Below, piece by piece: positions 1 through 8,910 of a DNA stretch of 64,000 nucleotides. How positions within the stretch are numbered: the stretch's first letter is position 1; every line of letters starts with the position of its first letter. The notes under the pieces were generated by a model, which saw only the letters and a program-made list of their open reading frames with translations, ran no database searches and had not been told where the DNA came from. The position numbers and the translations under genes were made by a program. The DNA is taken from positions 186,001 through 250,000 of the forward strand of contig JASGKF010000001.1 of NCBI GenBank assembly GCA_047600765.1. The letters are read 5' to 3'. The DNA comes from Viridibacterium sp047600765. GTDB lineage: Bacteria; Pseudomonadota; Gammaproteobacteria; Burkholderiales; Rhodocyclaceae.

Positions 1-141
1 TTGCTTCACACGTGCCCGCGTTTCGTCGGTCACATTGGGGCTGTCATTGACAACCCGTGAGGCGGTCTGCTTTGACACGCCTGCCATTTTGGCAACGTCT
101 GCAAGCGTGACGCGCCGGGTCAGTTTTGCGCTGCTGTCCAC
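1..141 (-). CDS. LacI-family transcriptional regulator, N-terminal part (cut by window edge)
   Basis: Reading the minus strand from a GTG at 141 gives 47 residues before the window ends. Residues 11-31 are the classic LacI DNA-binding helix-turn-helix (VTLADVAKMAGVSKQTASRV), followed by the usual VNDSPNVTDETRARV segment. A GGGG stretch lies about ten bases before the GTG, and I see no in-frame ATG upstream. The ligand-binding domain lies outside the window, so the effector sugar or nucleotide cannot be named. The gene is divergent from the propeller-protein gene that starts at 322. Confidence 0.85.
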   Translation of the reverse strand, partial: MDSSAKLTRRVTLADVAKMAGVSKQTASRVVNDSPNVTDETRARVKQ

Positions 142-219
142 TGTCTGGTTTCCCCAAGATCTATGGTGTGTTTTGTCTGCTACCTGTTCCTGGCTTGCCC
201 GGAGAACCGGGAAAACATC

Positions 220-278
220 GGGATTATCGCCTGTTCAGGGCCGTTACGGCACCCTTGGGCCCCATTCAGGGATAATCG
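220..278. promoter_or_regulatory. Pair of near-identical sites in the LacI/propeller divergent region
   Basis: The divergent region contains GGGATTATCG at 220-229 and GGGATAATCG at 269-278, 49 bases apart. Nearby, CTGGCG (285-290) and CGCCAG (299-304) could form a small stem just ahead of the ribosome binding site at 311. They could be regulator binding sites. Neither matches a textbook LacI operator, so this is only a candidate. Confidence 0.2.
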
Positions 279-321
279 ATGCGACTGGCGGCGCAGATCG
301 CCAGCTTCACAGGAGACGACG

Positions 322-2412
322 ATGTTGCAGCAGCTGTTGCGCGCCGTAGCATGCGCGCTCCCCTCTCTCGCCCTCGCGGCGGCACCGGCCCCTGCCTACG
401 TGGCGGAAGTGCTCAACCCGGGCTTCGCCACCGCGCTGATCGAACCGGCCAGCCAGGCACTGATCGTTGCCGGTGGCGATGCCAGCATCCTGCGCTCCGA
501 CGATGCACTGCGATGGCAAGCCGCCGCCACAGACGCAAAGGACGCCATCCAGCACGTGGCGGCAGGCCGCAGCCTCATCGCGGTGGGCGACAACGGCCTG
601 ATCCTGCGTTCGACCGACGCGGGCAAGCGCTGGCAGCGCATTGCGTCCGGCTCGTCGGCCAGCTTGCGTCAGGTCTTCAAGCTGCGCGAGGACAACGCCT
701 GGCTGGCCGTGGGCGCCCAGGGCAGCCTGCTGCGCTCTGCCGACGATGGCATGCACTGGGAAAGCGGCTCGCTGGGCAAGGCCATCACGCTCAACACCGT
801 TGCGCGCAGCGCGAGTGGCAGCCTGCTGGTGGGCGGCGAGCAAGGCACCATCCTGCGCTCCGGCGACGAAGGGCAAAGCTGGCAGCTGATCCAGTCGCGC
901 GATCGCAACACGCCACCCGTCACGCGCTTCATCACCGCCGGCAAGAACCTGATCGCCGCCAGTGCCAAGGGGCGCTTGTGGCGGTCCAGCGATGACGGGC
1001 TCAGCTGGAAGCTGATCCAGACCGCATCACAGGGCTATGTCACGGATGCCGTCTTCGATGCGGCCCACCAGCGCTGGGTGCTCGCTACCCACAGCGGCGA
1101 CGTGCTGCTGGGCGACGCGCAGGGCAAGCAATGGCAGTGCCGTGTGGCGAAGGCCGGCGTGCAGCTGTCGGCGTTGAGCTACGACGCCTCCTGCCGCTGC
1201 ATTGTCGGCGTGGGCCTCGGCGGCCTCGTCGCACGTTCGGAAGATGGCGGCCGCAGCTGGCGCAGTGCGATGCTGTCCGAACAACCGAGCTTCCAGACCC
1301 TGCTGCATGACGCACAGCGCAAGCTGCACATCGCTGCCGGCGATGAAGGTGCGCTCTATCAGTCACGCGACAGCGGGCGCAGCTGGCAGAGCCTGCGTGC
1401 CAATCAGGGCGAGTATCTGGTGGCGCTGGCCGCCCTGCCTGGCAGCCCTGTCATCGTGGCGCTGGGCGACGCGGGTGCCATCGCACGTTCGGAAGATGCC
1501 GGCCAGACCTGGCAGACGGTCCCCGTGCGCTTCCCGGACGAGCGCTATCCAGCGGGCTTCAAAGCCGTGCTGCATGTGCCCGGCACGCAGAATTTCATCA
1601 CCGCCGGCCCACCCGGCACCATCATGCGTTCGCACGATGCTGGCCGCAGCTGGCAGATCGCGCATCACACGCCCTTCGAGCAGGCCGAGGGCTACTACGC
1701 GATGTTTGCCGACCCGGCGCGCAAGCAGTTCTTCACGCTGGAGATGCACGGCTACGTTTACCGCTCGCGCGACGGCGGCGAGCACTGGGAGAAGCGCGGC
1801 CTGTCGCATGACGAAGACCTGTTCCGCAACGGCCTCGTCTCCAGCAAGAGCGGCAGCATCCTGCTCTACGGCAAGGGCCGCAGCCTGCATCGCAGCACCG
1901 ATGGCGGCGACTCCTGGCAAGCCCTGCAACTTGATGCGCCGGCCAACCTGTTCGCGAGTCATGCCGATCCCGAGACCGGCACGCTGTGGCTCGCGGGTGA
2001 AGATGGCGTCATCCTGCGCAGCGACGACGACGGCCTGCACTGGCAGCGCGTCGCATCAGGTGTGAATTCGGTGCTGCTGGCCTTCCAGCACGATGCACGC
2101 AGTGGCGCCCTGCTTCTGGTCGGCCGTGGCGGCACGATCCTGCGTCAGGCGCGTGGCCAAGCCGTCTGGCAACGCATCAGCGCGGGCACCGATGAAGACC
2201 TGCGCGTGCCGCTCATCGAGCCCGGCACAGGCCACATCGTGCTGGTCGGTCGTGGCGGCAGCATCCTGCGTTCGCAAGATGGTGGCTTGAGCTGGCAGGC
2301 GCTGGACAGCCACACCGCAGCACATTTCCGCAACGCCATCTTCCATCCGGAGAGCGGCGCATTGATCGCCATCGGCCAGCGCATCGTGCGCCTGGCTCCC
2401 CTCAAGCCATAA
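322..2412 (+). CDS. Secreted multi-repeat beta-propeller protein (YCF48/BNR-like)
   Basis: A 696-residue protein starting at the ATG preceded by AGGAGA (311-316); an in-frame extension upstream has no ribosome site. The first roughly 20 residues look like a cleavable signal peptide ending near LALAAAPAPA, so it should be exported. The rest is about 14 copies of a repeat of about 40-45 residues with the motif I-L-R-S-x-D-x-G-x-x-W, the Asp-box pattern of sialidase/YCF48-type propellers. No catalytic residues of glycosidases can be identified. In proteobacteria such proteins are poorly characterised; some are linked to envelope assembly or polymer binding. The substrate is unknown. A LacI-type regulator is divergent and a pectate lyase is convergent. 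Confidence 0.75.
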   Translation: MLQQLLRAVACALPSLALAAAPAPAYVAEVLNPGFATALIEPASQALIVAGGDASILRSDDALRWQAAATDAKDAIQHVAAGRSLIAVGDNGLILRSTDAGKRWQRIASGSSASLRQVFKLREDNAWLAVGAQGSLLRSADDGMHWESGSLGKAITLNTVARSASGSLLVGGEQGTILRSGDEGQSWQLIQSRDRNTPPVTRFITAGKNLIAASAKGRLWRSSDDGLSWKLIQTASQGYVTDAVFDAAHQRWVLATHSGDVLLGDAQGKQWQCRVAKAGVQLSALSYDASCRCIVGVGLGGLVARSEDGGRSWRSAMLSEQPSFQTLLHDAQRKLHIAAGDEGALYQSRDSGRSWQSLRANQGEYLVALAALPGSPVIVALGDAGAIARSEDAGQTWQTVPVRFPDERYPAGFKAVLHVPGTQNFITAGPPGTIMRSHDAGRSWQIAHHTPFEQAEGYYAMFADPARKQFFTLEMHGYVYRSRDGGEHWEKRGLSHDEDLFRNGLVSSKSGSILLYGKGRSLHRSTDGGDSWQALQLDAPANLFASHADPETGTLWLAGEDGVILRSDDDGLHWQRVASGVNSVLLAFQHDARSGALLLVGRGGTILRQARGQAVWQRISAGTDEDLRVPLIEPGTGHIVLVGRGGSILRSQDGGLSWQALDSHTAAHFRNAIFHPESGALIAIGQRIVRLAPLKP

Positions 2413-2439
2413 AAAACACGACCCGAAGGCCGTGTTTTT
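2412..2439. terminator. Bidirectional intrinsic terminator between convergent genes
   Basis: AAAAACACG (2412-2420) pairs with CGTGTTTTT (2431-2439), with two more C-G pairs inside and a CGAA loop at 2424-2427. A-tract and T-tract flank it, so it can end both the propeller gene (+) and the pectate lyase gene (-). Confidence 0.85.
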
Positions 2440-2459
2440 CACTCAACTGAACTAACAGA

Positions 2460-3137
2460 TCAGAAGGTCGTGACGCCCGAAGACGTGCACTTGCCCGATG
2501 CGTAACCGATACAGATCGTCGGCACGTTACGGATGCGGCTGTTCTTCAGCGACGCGACGCTGGTCGAGCTGTCGGTGCGGAAGACACCTTCCTTCAGGTT
2601 GGAGATGTCGCAGCCGCTGACATTGATCGTCGTCTTGAAGGTCTTGCCACCGTTCTGACGGTAGAACTTGGCAGCGCCGTCCAGGATGCAGTTGGTCACG
2701 GTGATCGTGCCTTCGGCATTTTGCTGGATGAACTTGTCTTCGCCAGACTTGCCGGTGATGTTCTTCAGCGTGACGTTACCGGCCTTCTTCACCGAGAAAG
2801 CGTCTTCGCCGATGTCGGTCCAGGTGATGTTGTCCAGCGTGCCGCCGTACCATGAGTGGATGCCGTCAGCGCCGTTCTTGCCGATGATGACGTTCTTCAG
2901 CGTTGCGCCGTTCATGATGCGGAAGTAGGCCTTCTGGGCTTCGCCCTGGCTGCCGTCGCCGAGTGCCGAGGTGCCGTTGAAGGTCTTGCAGCCGCCGTCG
3001 TAGGTGCCGCCGTCGATCTTGATGGTTTCGGCCACACTCACCGAACCGGTGGACTTGCACGAGGCGCCCGTTGCAGCAAAGGTGGCGGAAGAAGCGAGTG
3101 CCAGAGCCACGGCACCGACGATGTACTTCATGTTCAT
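2460..3137 (-). CDS. Pectate lyase, polysaccharide lyase family 3
   Basis: A 225-residue secreted enzyme expected to cleave polygalacturonate by beta-elimination, normally calcium-dependent. The ATG at 3137 is preceded by GGAG at good spacing; ATG at 3131 is possible. Residues 1-20 are a signal peptide ending ATFA-ATG. The body is a parallel beta-helix with hallmark PL3 segments: DGIHSWYGG, WTDIGEDAFSVK, SGEDKFIQQNA, GAAKFYRQNGGKTFK and GVFRTDSS. Five or six cysteines suggest disulfides outside the cytoplasm. The size fits the short single-domain members. It implies growth on plant cell-wall material. It ends at a terminator shared with the propeller gene. Confidence 0.9.
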   Translation of the reverse strand: MNMKYIVGAVALALASSATFAATGASCKSTGSVSVAETIKIDGGTYDGGCKTFNGTSALGDGSQGEAQKAYFRIMNGATLKNVIIGKNGADGIHSWYGGTLDNITWTDIGEDAFSVKKAGNVTLKNITGKSGEDKFIQQNAEGTITVTNCILDGAAKFYRQNGGKTFKTTINVSGCDISNLKEGVFRTDSSTSVASLKNSRIRNVPTICIGYASGKCTSSGVTTF

Positions 3138-3334
3138 CTGTAGTCTCCTTGATGTTGTCTGCTTGGAATTTTTCTGCGGGCCACACAAACCCTGTGCTGC
3201 AACACCCCTCTGCGGGCGGATGCCAAGTTTGGTTGGCTGCGCGAACTTTCTAGATTGGCCGAGGTCTCGTCAATCCGCAGTGCAAGGCAATCCATCAAAT
3301 TCAATAACGACGCCAAATAAAAACCTGGTGGGCG

Positions 3335-3352
3335 TGAAGTACCAGCACTTCA
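3335..3352. promoter_or_regulatory. 18-bp inverted repeat in the pectate lyase / methyltransferase-like divergent region
   Basis: TGAAGT-accagc-ACTTCA is a perfect 6+6 inverted repeat midway between the divergent genes starting at 3137 (-) and 3387 (+). The position suits an operator for either gene, for example for the LacI or ROK regulators nearby. No protein can be assigned from the sequence. Confidence 0.3.
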
Positions 3353-3386
3353 GGTAGAGTCCCCCTCCCATTCCGGCTCATTCACC

Positions 3387-4143
3387 ATGTCATCTCCCTC
3401 CATCGATATCAGCGAAGAAGACGGCGTCCGCTACCTGCATTTCGGCTCGGAATGGGTACAAGGCGCCATGCGCATCCGCCGCCCCGTTCGACCTCGAGCT
3501 GGCCTATACACGCGAGATGATGGCGGGCCTGCTGCTGCGCGACGCGACGCGCTGGCCAAAGAAGATCTTGCTGATCGGCCTCGGCGCCGCATCGCTGACC
3601 AAGTTCTGTTACTGGAAGCTGCCGCACAGCAAGCTGCGCGTTGTCGAAATCAATGCCGAGGTCGTCGCTGCCGCGCGCCACTTCTTCAAACTACCGGACA
3701 CGGATCGGCGACTCGGCATCACGATTGGCGATGGCGTGGAGTACGTCTGTCAGGACGGCCCTTTGTTCGACTACATCCTCGTTGACGGCTACGACGAAAA
3801 TGCCCGAGTCGGCGCGCTCGACTCGCTGCCTTTCTACCAGGCCTGCCGCGCAAGACTGGCGCCGGATGGCCTCGTCAGCGTGAACCTGTTCGGGCGCAGC
3901 AATCGTTACGGCCCCAGCCTCAAGCGGCTGTCGGACGCATTCGAGGGGCGCACCCTAGCCTTCCCTTCGTGTGAGAGTGGCAACGTCGTGGCTTTCGCTG
4001 GCAACACCAGCACCGCTGTCGAGCTCGCGCTGCTCAAGGAACGCGCAGCAGCCCTGCGTGCGAATACTGGTCTGGATCTGCGCCCGACGGTCAAGCGACT
4101 GGTGGCATCCGGCCTCGTCGAAGACGGCCTGCTGAAAATCTGA
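3387..4143 (+). pseudogene. Spermidine-synthase-like (class I SAM-fold) protein with an apparent +1 frameshift
   Basis: Two overlapping frames make one protein of about 251 residues. Frame one runs MSSPSIDISEEDGVRYLHFG to MRIRRP; then a four-C run at 3482-3485 shifts the frame, and the next frame continues FDLELAYTREMM. Removing one C restores a continuous reading frame. The second part has the spermidine-synthase-like SAM fold: KILLIGLGAASL (glycine-rich loop), LRVVEINAEVV (acidic residue at the end of beta-2), ITIGDGVEYV and FDYILVDGYD. Such proteins are usually annotated as polyamine aminopropyltransferase-like, but the substrate here is unknown. The frameshift may be a sequencing error in a homopolymer or a real inactivation. 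Confidence 0.75.
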
Positions 4144-5289
4144 TCAAACAGGGCGTACGTACTGGTGTAGCACCAGGGCGGTTGCCCCCACGGCGACGGC
4201 CTGCAAGCCAAAACGCGCAACCGTCACGGGTGGTGGCTTGATGAGGCTGCCCTGCACCTGGTTCTTCAGCTCGCTCTCGACCTCTTCCAGCCAACCTGGC
4301 GTGAGCATGCGTGCGACGACACCCCCCAGCACGATGTGCGCAGGGTCAAAAGTCGCCCACAGGTTGTGGATCAGCACAGCGAGGAACTGAGCGCCTTCAC
4401 GTGCCACCGCCGTAGCCTCCGGCTCACCCGCCTGCACCCGGGTGAAGAAGACTTCTTCACTGACACCCAATCTGCCGGCCATCGCGGCCATGCCGATGGA
4501 AGCATTGGCTGATGCCGTGCGGCCATTCAACACGAGTTGCTGATTGCCGACATCCCCCGCGAAACCGCCGTGACCACTGAGCAAGCGGCCCGAGATGAAC
4601 ACACCGGCACCAATGTTGCTGCCCAGGTGAATGAACAACAGCGGCTCATCGACGTCATCGCACGAAAACTCGACTTCGCCCAGCGCAGCGATACCCGCAC
4701 GACGCTGCACGAAGATCGGCAAATCATGAAGACCATGTGCCACCAGTGCCTTGCGCAGCACTTCGCGCATCGGCACATCTTTCCAGCCGAAGTTGGGCGA
4801 GTAGTGCAGCACACCGCTATTGGCATGCACGGGGCCCGGCACGCCCACCCCGACTCCCAACGGACGGCGCCCCAACGCGCTGACTTCAGTGACCACTTCA
4901 GCAATCAGCGCCACCACTTCGGCCACAACGCTGTTGAGATCCCGCGTAGAGAGCTTGCGCACGCGCGAGACAATGATTTCTCCGGTCAGATTGGTCGCGA
5001 CAACTTCGATGGCATTGACCGTGACATCCACGCCCAGCAGAGCGAGGCGTTCGGTATCGAGGCGCAGGGGTGTCGGACGACGCCCGATACTGCCCGTGGC
5101 AAGTGCTTCGTCCTCGGTGAGCCAGCCTTCATCGATCAGCTCCTGCACAAGCTGGCTGACAGTCGATTTCGTCAGACCTGTCACCTCTGACAAATCTGCG
5201 CGCGACAAGCCCGGCTCGCCACGGATCAAGCGTATGAGTGCCATACGGTTGATGTTCTTCAGGAAACTCTGGTCACCGGTAATCGCCAC
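4144..5289 (-). CDS. ROK-family transcriptional regulator (NagC/XylR type)
   Basis: 381 residues. The N-terminal winged helix is about residues 10-70 (LSRADLSEVTGLTKSTVSQL); the ROK sugar-kinase-like domain follows, with GVGVGVPGPV, LLFIHLGSNIGAGV and HIVLGGVVARM. Members repress or activate sugar-use genes in response to a sugar or sugar phosphate. The segment after GHGGFAGDVGNQQLVLNG should hold the ROK zinc motif (CxCGxxGC), but the cysteines are absent, so metal binding is probably lost. The stop abuts the stop of the methyltransferase-like gene without an obvious terminator. The regulated genes are not evident; the pectate lyase is a plausible target by proximity only. Confidence 0.85.
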   Translation of the reverse strand: MAITGDQSFLKNINRMALIRLIRGEPGLSRADLSEVTGLTKSTVSQLVQELIDEGWLTEDEALATGSIGRRPTPLRLDTERLALLGVDVTVNAIEVVATNLTGEIIVSRVRKLSTRDLNSVVAEVVALIAEVVTEVSALGRRPLGVGVGVPGPVHANSGVLHYSPNFGWKDVPMREVLRKALVAHGLHDLPIFVQRRAGIAALGEVEFSCDDVDEPLLFIHLGSNIGAGVFISGRLLSGHGGFAGDVGNQQLVLNGRTASANASIGMAAMAGRLGVSEEVFFTRVQAGEPEATAVAREGAQFLAVLIHNLWATFDPAHIVLGGVVARMLTPGWLEEVESELKNQVQGSLIKPPPVTVARFGLQAVAVGATALVLHQYVRPV

Positions 5290-5685
5290 ACATCTCTCCA
5301 GGGTCGTGCCCCGGTGGTGTCCGGGCCGACTGCCGCATCGATCAATAGTTTTGTGTGAACAACGCTATGCTGCTGACAATCCGTCGGCGATTGTAGCTGC
5401 ATTGTTACAGCCGGTGCAGGCCGCACCGCAGCAGGCCTTTCAAAGACAAAAGTCCCCTGATGCGCTACATCAGAGGCCAAAAATGACAGCGTTCTTTCCG
5501 ACCGCCAGTTGCTTCTTCGCTGCACTGATCGGCGCCATTCCGGTTCCGCAGAGATTGTCGAGGCTTCGCAATCCCATCATCTCCGCCCGACAGCAGTTCC
5601 AGGCTCCGGGCATCGATGCAGACCTTGGGACATGACTCTCCGGATGACGCGCTAAAATTGTCAGATCGACCCCACGGCAACTGAT
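5290..5685. other. Intergenic region upstream of the ROK regulator, no gene recognised
   Basis: This stretch of about 400 bases separates the divergent ROK gene and the small membrane-protein gene. Open frames on the minus strand through 5470-5776 have no family resemblance and poor composition. A small inverted repeat, CTGATG-cgct-acATCAG, lies near 5458-5472. Both promoters presumably lie here, but I could not find a convincing -35/-10 pair. Confidence 0.5.
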
Positions 5686-6264
5686 GTGACGAATACCGCC
5701 CGTAGCAGCAAAGATCTGCAAACCAGCCAGACCGTATTGCCCGGTGACCGCTTGCAGCGCAAATCGAGCATCGCATTCCTTTTCGGACTCACGGGTCTGA
5801 TCGCAAGCGTCCCCGTCTATGCCTACGCCACCCCGCTGTGGCTCGCCACATCGAAACTGGAGGGCGGCGCGTTCTCACTCGCCGCGCTGGGCTTCGGGTT
5901 GTTGCTGGTCGCCGGCCCGCTGCTCGCCATGGGTGGTTTGCTCACCGCGCTGTTCATGCGCACCGAGAGCATCTTCCTGGCACGCAGTCACGCGTCAAAA
6001 GCAGATCGCCCCCTGCTCGCTCTGGCAGTCCTCGTCACGGCCCTGCCAGCGCTGCTGGCCTGCTATCCGCCCATCAAGGCATTGACCACTGGCCAGATCC
6101 GCTACAAGTTCCCGGCCACCGAAGTTAGCCAGAGCTTCGACCCTCTTGGCTACTGGCAGGGCATCGCCTTCTGGGCCATGGGGGCCGCCGCGCTGGGCTG
6201 GCTCGCTTTCGTGTTCTGGCGCTCGCGCTGGCGCAAGTACCAGGCCCTGCGCCAGCCCGGCTAG
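5686..6264 (+). CDS. Hypothetical inner-membrane protein with four predicted TM segments
   Basis: 192 residues from a GTG start; no in-frame ATG occurs before the first membrane segment and the ribosome site is weak, so the start is uncertain. Hydrophobic stretches fall at about residues 29-52, 60-90, 108-130 and 158-180. The N-terminus is polar (Ser/Thr/Gln-rich) and the C-terminus is basic (RSRWRKYQALRQ), suggesting a cytoplasmic tail. I do not recognise the family. Its stop lies four bases from the stop of the convergent M61 peptidase gene. Confidence 0.6.
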   Translation: MTNTARSSKDLQTSQTVLPGDRLQRKSSIAFLFGLTGLIASVPVYAYATPLWLATSKLEGGAFSLAALGFGLLLVAGPLLAMGGLLTALFMRTESIFLARSHASKADRPLLALAVLVTALPALLACYPPIKALTTGQIRYKFPATEVSQSFDPLGYWQGIAFWAMGAAALGWLAFVFWRSRWRKYQALRQPG

Positions 6265-6267
6265 TCG

Positions 6268-8097
6268 CTACTCGGCGCGTAACCAGTCGTCCCGCAGACG
6301 CTGCACGGCGGCGGCCACCTTCGGCTGGCGAATCAATACGCACTCATCATTCTTCGGCACCGCGAACGTCAGCCGGGTCTGCATCAGTTCATCGCGACGG
6401 AAGAACTGCACATCCAGCTTGTCCCCGACACCGTAGCGCAGCAACAAGCCATCGAGGTTGCTGCCCGTCACGCGCAGTCCGTCAATCGCGACGAACTCGT
6501 CACCCGCCGACAGTCCCGCACGCTGGGCGCTGCCACCGTCGATCACGTGTGTGATCTTCAGCGCACCACCATCAGCCTTGGTACGGATGCCGATACCCGA
6601 GAGCAGATTGCCACGCTTGCGCTCCAGCCCGATGCCGACTGCTGTGAGTAGCTTGTCGAACGGCACGTCACTCGTGCCTTCCGCCCAGGCAGCAATCTGC
6701 CGCGTGACATCGACGCCTGTCGCAGCCTTCACGATGGCGGGCATCTCGCCCTCTTCCACGCCGCGTCCGGCGAGATATACGTGTTGCCACAGATGGCGCA
6801 TCACATCGTCGAGGGAACGCTTGCCCTGCGTCGCTGCGCGGATATTCAGATCCAGCCCCGCCGCGATCAATGCCCCCTTGGTGTAGTAGCTGACGATGGC
6901 GTTCGGGCTGTTCTCATCCTGACGGTAATACTTGGTCCAGGCATCGAAAGACGACTCCGCAGCACTCTGTCGCAAGCGGCCCGGCGTGCGCTCCACGCCC
7001 GAAATCGTCTTGGCGAGGATGCCGAGATAGTCAGCCTGCGAGATGACCCCGCTGCGCACGAGAATCAGGTCGTCGTAATACGAGGTAAAACCCTCGAAGA
7101 CCCATAGCAGGCGCGTGTAATTCTCGACGTCCAGCTGGTAAGGAAGGAAAGCCGCCGGCTTGATGCGTTTGACATTCCAGGAATGGAAGTACTCGTGGCT
7201 GCACAAACCCAGAAAACCCCGATAGCGCTCGTCCATGCTGCTGACGCCGGGCACCGGCAGATCGTTGCGCGAGCACAGCAGCGCCGTGGAGCTGCGATGC
7301 TCCAGCCCGCCGTAGCCTTCACCAACGGCCATCACCTGGAACAGGAAACGCGCAAACGGCGCTTTGCCGCCGAACATGTCGATCTGGGCTTGGCAGATTT
7401 TCTGCAGATCCGTCACCAGCCGCTTCTCGTCGAAACGCACCCGCCCCGTCACAGCTACCTGGTGCGGCACGCCCCCCGCAGTGAAACGCAACAGGCGGAA
7501 TGTACCCATCTCAACCGGGTGATCCACCAGCTCGTCGTAGTCCGCCGCGGCGTAGAGACCGAAGTCCCCCACCCGCGCGGCACCCTTGACGCCCTTGGCG
7601 ACACCGAGCGTGGTGGCAACGCGCCAATCCTTGAACACCTCCCCGGCGGGCCGTATCAGCTCTACCAGGTGGGGATGCGCCTCGCGCCCGGCAACCTGCA
7701 GGAACAGCTGGGTGCCATTGAAAAACCCGTGCGTCTGATCAAGGTGCGCGCAGCGGACAGACAAGTCCCACGCGTAAATTTCCATCTCGACTTCCAGCGG
7801 CTGCTCAGCCTGCAAGCGCCCCGTCCGCCAGGACTGCTTGTCCAGCTTGCTCAAGACGATGCGCTTGCCAGCCTGCCGCGCCTCGATGCTGACGATGTTC
7901 TTGGCGAACTCCCGGATCATGTAACTCCCGGGAATCCAGACCGGCAAACTCAGCACCTGCCCACTCACCTCCGGATCCGGCACCGCAAGGCGAACCCGGA
8001 ACAGATGGGCCGCTGCATCGGCCACTTCGACGGTGTAACGCAGCGCCGACAGCGCAGCCGGCTTTTTCGAGGAAGGCTTCTTCATTTCATCCCGCAT
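6268..8097 (-). CDS. M61-family (glycyl aminopeptidase-like) metallopeptidase with PDZ domain
   Basis: 609 residues; ATG at 8085 (MKKPSSKK) is an alternative start. An N-terminal beta-domain (about 20-200) leads into the gluzincin catalytic domain: H301-E-Y-F-H305 with the downstream Glu in WVFEGFTSYY (E335), the zinc site of M61 enzymes. A PDZ domain occupies about 490-580 (GGSAQRAGLSAGDEFVAIDG). The family removes N-terminal glycine or other small residues from peptides. No signal peptide is visible, so a cytoplasmic location is likely. The M61 domain order is normal and the length typical. Confidence 0.88.
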   Translation of the reverse strand: MRDEMKKPSSKKPAALSALRYTVEVADAAAHLFRVRLAVPDPEVSGQVLSLPVWIPGSYMIREFAKNIVSIEARQAGKRIVLSKLDKQSWRTGRLQAEQPLEVEMEIYAWDLSVRCAHLDQTHGFFNGTQLFLQVAGREAHPHLVELIRPAGEVFKDWRVATTLGVAKGVKGAARVGDFGLYAAADYDELVDHPVEMGTFRLLRFTAGGVPHQVAVTGRVRFDEKRLVTDLQKICQAQIDMFGGKAPFARFLFQVMAVGEGYGGLEHRSSTALLCSRNDLPVPGVSSMDERYRGFLGLCSHEYFHSWNVKRIKPAAFLPYQLDVENYTRLLWVFEGFTSYYDDLILVRSGVISQADYLGILAKTISGVERTPGRLRQSAAESSFDAWTKYYRQDENSPNAIVSYYTKGALIAAGLDLNIRAATQGKRSLDDVMRHLWQHVYLAGRGVEEGEMPAIVKAATGVDVTRQIAAWAEGTSDVPFDKLLTAVGIGLERKRGNLLSGIGIRTKADGGALKITHVIDGGSAQRAGLSAGDEFVAIDGLRVTGSNLDGLLLRYGVGDKLDVQFFRRDELMQTRLTFAVPKNDECVLIRQPKVAAAVQRLRDDWLRAE

Positions 8098-8152
8098 TGG
8101 AACCAGACGTCGGGATTATGGCGCCTCTGCCCCACCCATGCAGGCAGGGAAC

Positions 8153-8180
8153 TTGATCGGAGGCGCCAAATCAATACACT
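8153..8180 (+). promoter_or_regulatory. Sigma70-type promoter of the glycine-zipper lipoprotein gene
   Basis: TTGATC (8153-8158), a 16-base spacer and TACACT (8175-8180) lie about 30 bases ahead of the start codon at 8211, and a CGGAGG ribosome site follows at about 8199. Confidence 0.5.
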
Positions 8181-8210
8181 CTCCAGAATCAACAGCTCCG
8201 GAGGTCACCC

Positions 8211-8873
8211 ATGAACCTGCGTCCTGCCGCTCTCGCCCTCTGCCTGCCAGCACTCGCGCTGCTGCAAGCGGGCTGCGCCGAGCTCAATACCAAAACCGGC
8301 AGTACCGCACTGGGCGCCGCCATCGGCTGCGTCGCCGGTGCGGCGACCGCCAAACTCACCAAGAACGATGCCGCACTGGGCTGCGCGGCCGGTGCTGTCG
8401 TAGGCGGCGCGGTGGGCTACATGCGGGCCCGCAACCTCGAAGTTGAAGAAGCCAAGACCGCGGCCAACCAGGTCGCCGCCGAAGTACCTGGCGCCAAGGC
8501 CACACCAGTGCAGACCCAAAGCATCCAGGTACTGGACAAGCAAACCAAGAAGACAGAGACCGTGCAAGCCTTCCGCACCGTCTCGGTCGACATCCCGCTC
8601 AATCAGCTCGACACGAACGAAGGCAAGGCTGCCATGCGCAAGCTGGAAGCCTACGCCGCCAAGACAGCCGATACGCGCGCTGACACCATCGAATTCCAGG
8701 TGGCGACGCCCCCCGCTCGCGGCGCACGCGCCGTGAAGGTGACGCAGCAGGAAAGCATCGAGGCCGCAGGCAAAGGCAAGATCAAGCGCGTACAGGTCGT
8801 GGACCCGCAGATCCCGGCCGGTTTCCAGCGCGTCACGATCGAGGCTAAGAACCAGAGCCATATCGAGGTCTGA
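8211..8873 (+). CDS. Glycine-zipper lipoprotein (17-kDa-antigen-like)
   Basis: 220 residues starting at an ATG with a strong GGAGG site. Residues 1-20 are a lipoprotein signal with lipobox LLQAGC, so the mature protein is lipid-anchored at the envelope. A glycine-zipper stretch (about 28-70: ALGAAIGCVAGAATAK ... GCAAGAVVGGAVGYM) resembles Rickettsia 17-kDa-antigen-type domains that insert in or pack against the outer membrane. The rest is a charged region without a recognised domain. The residue after Cys is Ala, which argues for outer-membrane sorting. The gene is monocistronic, with its own promoter and terminator. Confidence 0.75.
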   Translation: MNLRPAALALCLPALALLQAGCAELNTKTGSTALGAAIGCVAGAATAKLTKNDAALGCAAGAVVGGAVGYMRARNLEVEEAKTAANQVAAEVPGAKATPVQTQSIQVLDKQTKKTETVQAFRTVSVDIPLNQLDTNEGKAAMRKLEAYAAKTADTRADTIEFQVATPPARGARAVKVTQQESIEAAGKGKIKRVQVVDPQIPAGFQRVTIEAKNQSHIEV

Positions 8874-8910
8874 CACCCGCGGGGTGTAACGCGGCTGATG
8901 CAGAAATGCA

